From Saprospiraceae bacterium (lineage in GTDB: Bacteria > Bacteroidota > Bacteroidia > Chitinophagales > Saprospiraceae), in assembly GCA_014379665.1 (NCBI GenBank), contig JACMLK010000488.1, positions 1 through 8,262 of the forward strand: a DNA stretch of 8,262 bases, written 5' to 3'. Below are positions 7,001 to 8,262 of this stretch, piece by piece; positions within the stretch are counted from its first letter, which is position 1, and every line of letters begins with the position of its first letter. The notes beneath the pieces were generated by a model. That model was not told where the DNA came from. It made no database searches and worked only from the letters and a program-made list of their open reading frames with translations. The position numbers and the translations under genes were made by a program.

Positions 7001-8262
7001 CCTTAGTCACGGGACTTATGCTGTGACGGTGACTTCTGCAGCAGGTTGTACAGCTACTTCAAATGTATCACTAACAGAACCATTACCTCCTACAGCATCT
7101 GCCTTTATTACAGATTTGATTTGTTTTGGTCAAAGTAATGGTATAATTAATCAACTAGTACAAAACGGAACACTCCCTTATACTTACCAATGGGCTGATT
7201 CAGGCGTAACCACTGTCAGTCGGACAGGACTTACTGCCGGTAGCTATTCGGTTACTATCACAGATGGAAAAAATTGTACGGTATCAAAAAATTATCAGAT
7301 TACTCAGCCGAATGTAATTATTATAACCCCTACAGTATTGCAACCTTCCTGTTCTGGCAAGGGTTCAGTAGGAATACTGATCACAGGAGGTAGACAACCT
7401 TATGTTTTCGATTGGGCCGACATGGATGGTAATCAAAATACTCAGTCCAGAACCGGACTTGCTGCCGGAATTTATTCGCTTACTGTTACAGATAATAATG
7501 GCTGCACTTCTACATTCTCAAGTCAACTTAATGAGCCAAACTGCCAGCCGGCACTGGAAATTTGCATTTCAGAACTTTCGGAAACTTTTTCTACCGATGC
7601 TGATGCTTTCACTGATTCATATACATGGGTTGTACCTGCCGGTGCAGTGATCACTTCAGGGCAAGGTACTCCTGTAATTAGAGTGAATTGGTCAGGAGTG
7701 GCACAAGGAGAAGGTACTATTTGTGTTAAAAAGTCCAATACCTGTGGTGAAAGCAGTGAATTTTGTGAAAATATTTACATCAAAGGTGTTAATGCATCCG
7801 TCCTGGCACCTCCGGTATGTACAGGTGCTGACCTTGTTTTATATGCTTCCGGAGGAATGCACTATTCATGGTCTGGCCCGGATGGATTCATATCTTCATC
7901 TGATAATCCAATCAGATATAATGCAAATGCTACTTATTCAGGTTATTATACAGTGACTGTTACTGATGCAGAGGGTTGTATGGCTACTGCAGGTATAAAT
8001 ATAAATATAGCAGACGGACCGATGACTTCATTACAGGTCTATAATTCAAGTTGTGGTTTGGCAAATGGATATATTGATTTAAGTGTATTCGGAGGTGCTG
8101 TTCCGTACAACTATCTTTGGTCAGACAGCTCCAATAGTCAGGATAATTTTTCATTGGGAAGGGGAACTTATTTTGTAACTGTGACAGACAACAACGGCTG
8201 TCCCTCAGTGACTTCAGCGTCAGTCGGCGAGGTAAACGGACCGGCAGTCACGCTCAATGAGG
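4005..8262 (+). CDS. Large secreted SprB-repeat adhesin-like protein, 3'-truncated
   Basis: Open for 1419 codons with no stop before the window ends. Probably exported to the cell surface as an adhesin; SprB-type repeats are known from Flavobacterium gliding adhesins, which use type IX secretion. The C-terminal sorting domain that would confirm this is not in the window. Layout by residue: leader 1-56; beta-rich module 57-245 (IPxGATITNAYITF-like and GWSSGNSMVLIITG motifs, common in bacterial secreted proteins); SprB-like repeat 246-318; unassigned beta-sandwich-like module 319-560; module 561-786 with VYNGAWPGGS and VYVRANASDPFG; five SprB repeats 787-1178; PKD-like domain 1179-1260 (YTWVVPAGA, GQGTPVIRVNW); Ig-like domain 1262-1336; another SprB repeat 1337 to the end. 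An in-frame TGA at 3999 bounds the start. ATG 4086 (codon 28) gives a more typical signal peptide and may be the true start. No Shine-Dalgarno is visible. Confidence 0.9.
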   Translation, partial: MKFKANDTTQIDIFSKGYAIVLLQTALMLKAKLINSKFNLLLVLFSFIVSTSVVTSQTTITSSIGASTDDVEEAGSNGGSPGNMLLTSLDLEMTQDDAGGNAGTQKIGLRFNGINVPKGATITNAYITFRAVNPTSPNTNSGVTNLTINGQAADNPGTFSTTTYDLSNRSVTSSSVAWSSIASWTTGVSYNTPAINSVVQELVNRSGWSSGNSMVLIITGTGHRSAEAWDDAAANQPVLTIQYTTISLSASVTNVSTIQGSNGAIDLTVTSGTSPYAYIWSNGLTTQDLTGLTAATYTVTVTDNNGATATSAWIVQDGLALKQLYLSGATQLMDREDPISVSQSLKSSGTLTSPSIGVLNAEYRTFDEANTFYGTYTSPDGPDRVLLVGISVRNRNDIFVISVTYNGVALTQIATIDNNEEALVYIYTMVNPPVGSYYLDVDFNSNVTRAAVIGIQTLHGVHQTTPTGTPSTAIGNSNSMSLNIASAVGDLVVSVVSKRNASSSFTTSQTQRYSAYLDETRGAGNSTVATTTSTTLNWTSTNGSGYAMAGVAVKQAGGNPTTTFTQSPAMCSDFVIKAGTVTVKNYLSIISGTMPSNPNITAVLKYDAVNIITLTNPSYNSSTGLLTWTGTLGSDVTVPSGKAIVLEVTTNQTLVHFQIQYDHSSKPSLIEFSTSTYINTTSVGVYNGAWPGGSLITSAAGNTPVYVRANASDPFGYSDITGLNISVANPSLGPYAASIVSSSGCSRTYEYTLTTPSIQGDIVIAASAKEGYENTVSHSGYSNFSICPLSVSNTVTQLTSCVSNNGSISLNVTGATGPYTWSWNRTSPTGSGSGSGTQITGLAPGSYTITVTSLRGCTGTTTAVLNIPQPPSATGTITNVSCYNGVNGQIVQNISGGFSPFTYQWSGSGVSTKDRSGLSVGNYSMTVTDSGGCTSTQTYEITQPAVMVVNTNKTDPTCITEGNITFSTSGGGNTAPFSWNWTRISPSGSGNGTGTSINNLSHGTYAVTVTSAAGCTATSNVSLTEPLPPTASAFITDLICFGQSNGIINQLVQNGTLPYTYQWADSGVTTVSRTGLTAGSYSVTITDGKNCTVSKNYQITQPNVIIITPTVLQPSCSGKGSVGILITGGRQPYVFDWADMDGNQNTQSRTGLAAGIYSLTVTDNNGCTSTFSSQLNEPNCQPALEICISELSETFSTDADAFTDSYTWVVPAGAVITSGQGTPVIRVNWSGVAQGEGTICVKKSNTCGESSEFCENIYIKGVNASVLAPPVCTGADLVLYASGGMHYSWSGPDGFISSSDNPIRYNANATYSGYYTVTVTDAEGCMATAGININIADGPMTSLQVYNSSCGLANGYIDLSVFGGAVPYNYLWSDSSNSQDNFSLGRGTYFVTVTDNNGCPSVTSASVGEVNGPAVTLNE
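4086..4172 (+). other. Signal peptide of the adhesin (alternative start at 4086)
   Basis: Counting from ATG 4005, residues 28-56 form a classic signal: a short Lys-containing N-region (MLKAKLINSKFN), a hydrophobic core LLLVLFSFIV, and a polar C-region with likely cleavage after VTS, before Gln57. Starting at 4005 would add 27 residues ahead of it, making an unusually long N-region; this favours 4086 but does not prove it. Confidence 0.7.
6363..7538 (+). repeat. Five tandem SprB-type repeats in the adhesin
   Basis: Protein repeats of 76-82 residues, each with an early Cys followed by an NGxI-like strand, then G..PYTYxW, a GLxxGxYxVTVTD strand, and a second Cys (usually in GC). First-Cys codons lie at 6405, 6648, 6876, 7122 and 7350. 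Repeats 1 and 3 share a longer W(N)RxSPxGSG insert, while 2 and 4 share YQWxxSGVxT and SGL/TGL. The array therefore reads A-B-A-B plus one, with a 471-474 base super-period. At DNA level the repeats are well diverged. Confidence 0.85.

Noticed and set aside
7402..7956. Short open frames on both strands inside the adhesin
   Set aside because: The continuous adhesin frame with PKD- and SprB-type motifs explains this DNA.

Overview
The window looks like a chromosomal segment of an environmental Bacteroidota bacterium. The evidence is SprB-type adhesin repeats, absence of clear Shine-Dalgarno sites before the genes, an AT-leaning composition, and long low-complexity intergenic tandem repeats. Nothing here allows a family or genus to be named. 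No tRNA, rRNA, CRISPR array, transposase or phage gene was seen.

Layout, all genes on the + strand: (1) bases 2-1312, the 3' part of a GH13 alpha-amylase/cyclomaltodextrinase-type enzyme whose start lies upstream of the window. (2) Six bases later, 1319-2761, a complete group II PLP-dependent decarboxylase with a TTG start. The tight spacing suggests one operon. (3) 2762-4004, about 1.24 kb with no convincing gene. Its first part holds two unrelated arrays: a degenerate 7-bp array (2773-2960), and, after a terminator-like hairpin, an 11-bp phased array (3071-3213, fading toward about 3300). The rest is AT-rich leader with several perfect inverted repeats. (4) 4005 to the window end, a very large secreted modular protein, open for at least 1419 codons and cut off at 8262. 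It carries a signal peptide, an N-terminal beta-rich module, seven SprB-like repeats and PKD/Ig-like domains, and is probably a cell-surface adhesin.

The amylase and decarboxylase are cytoplasmic or periplasmic metabolic enzymes with no obvious shared pathway. The adhesin is separated from them by the repeat-rich gap and is probably its own transcription unit. The most unusual DNA is the pair of arrays at 2773-3213. Each has a strict period, units that change stepwise along the array, and a strong excess of C over G on the + strand. No new enzymatic or defence system was recognised.
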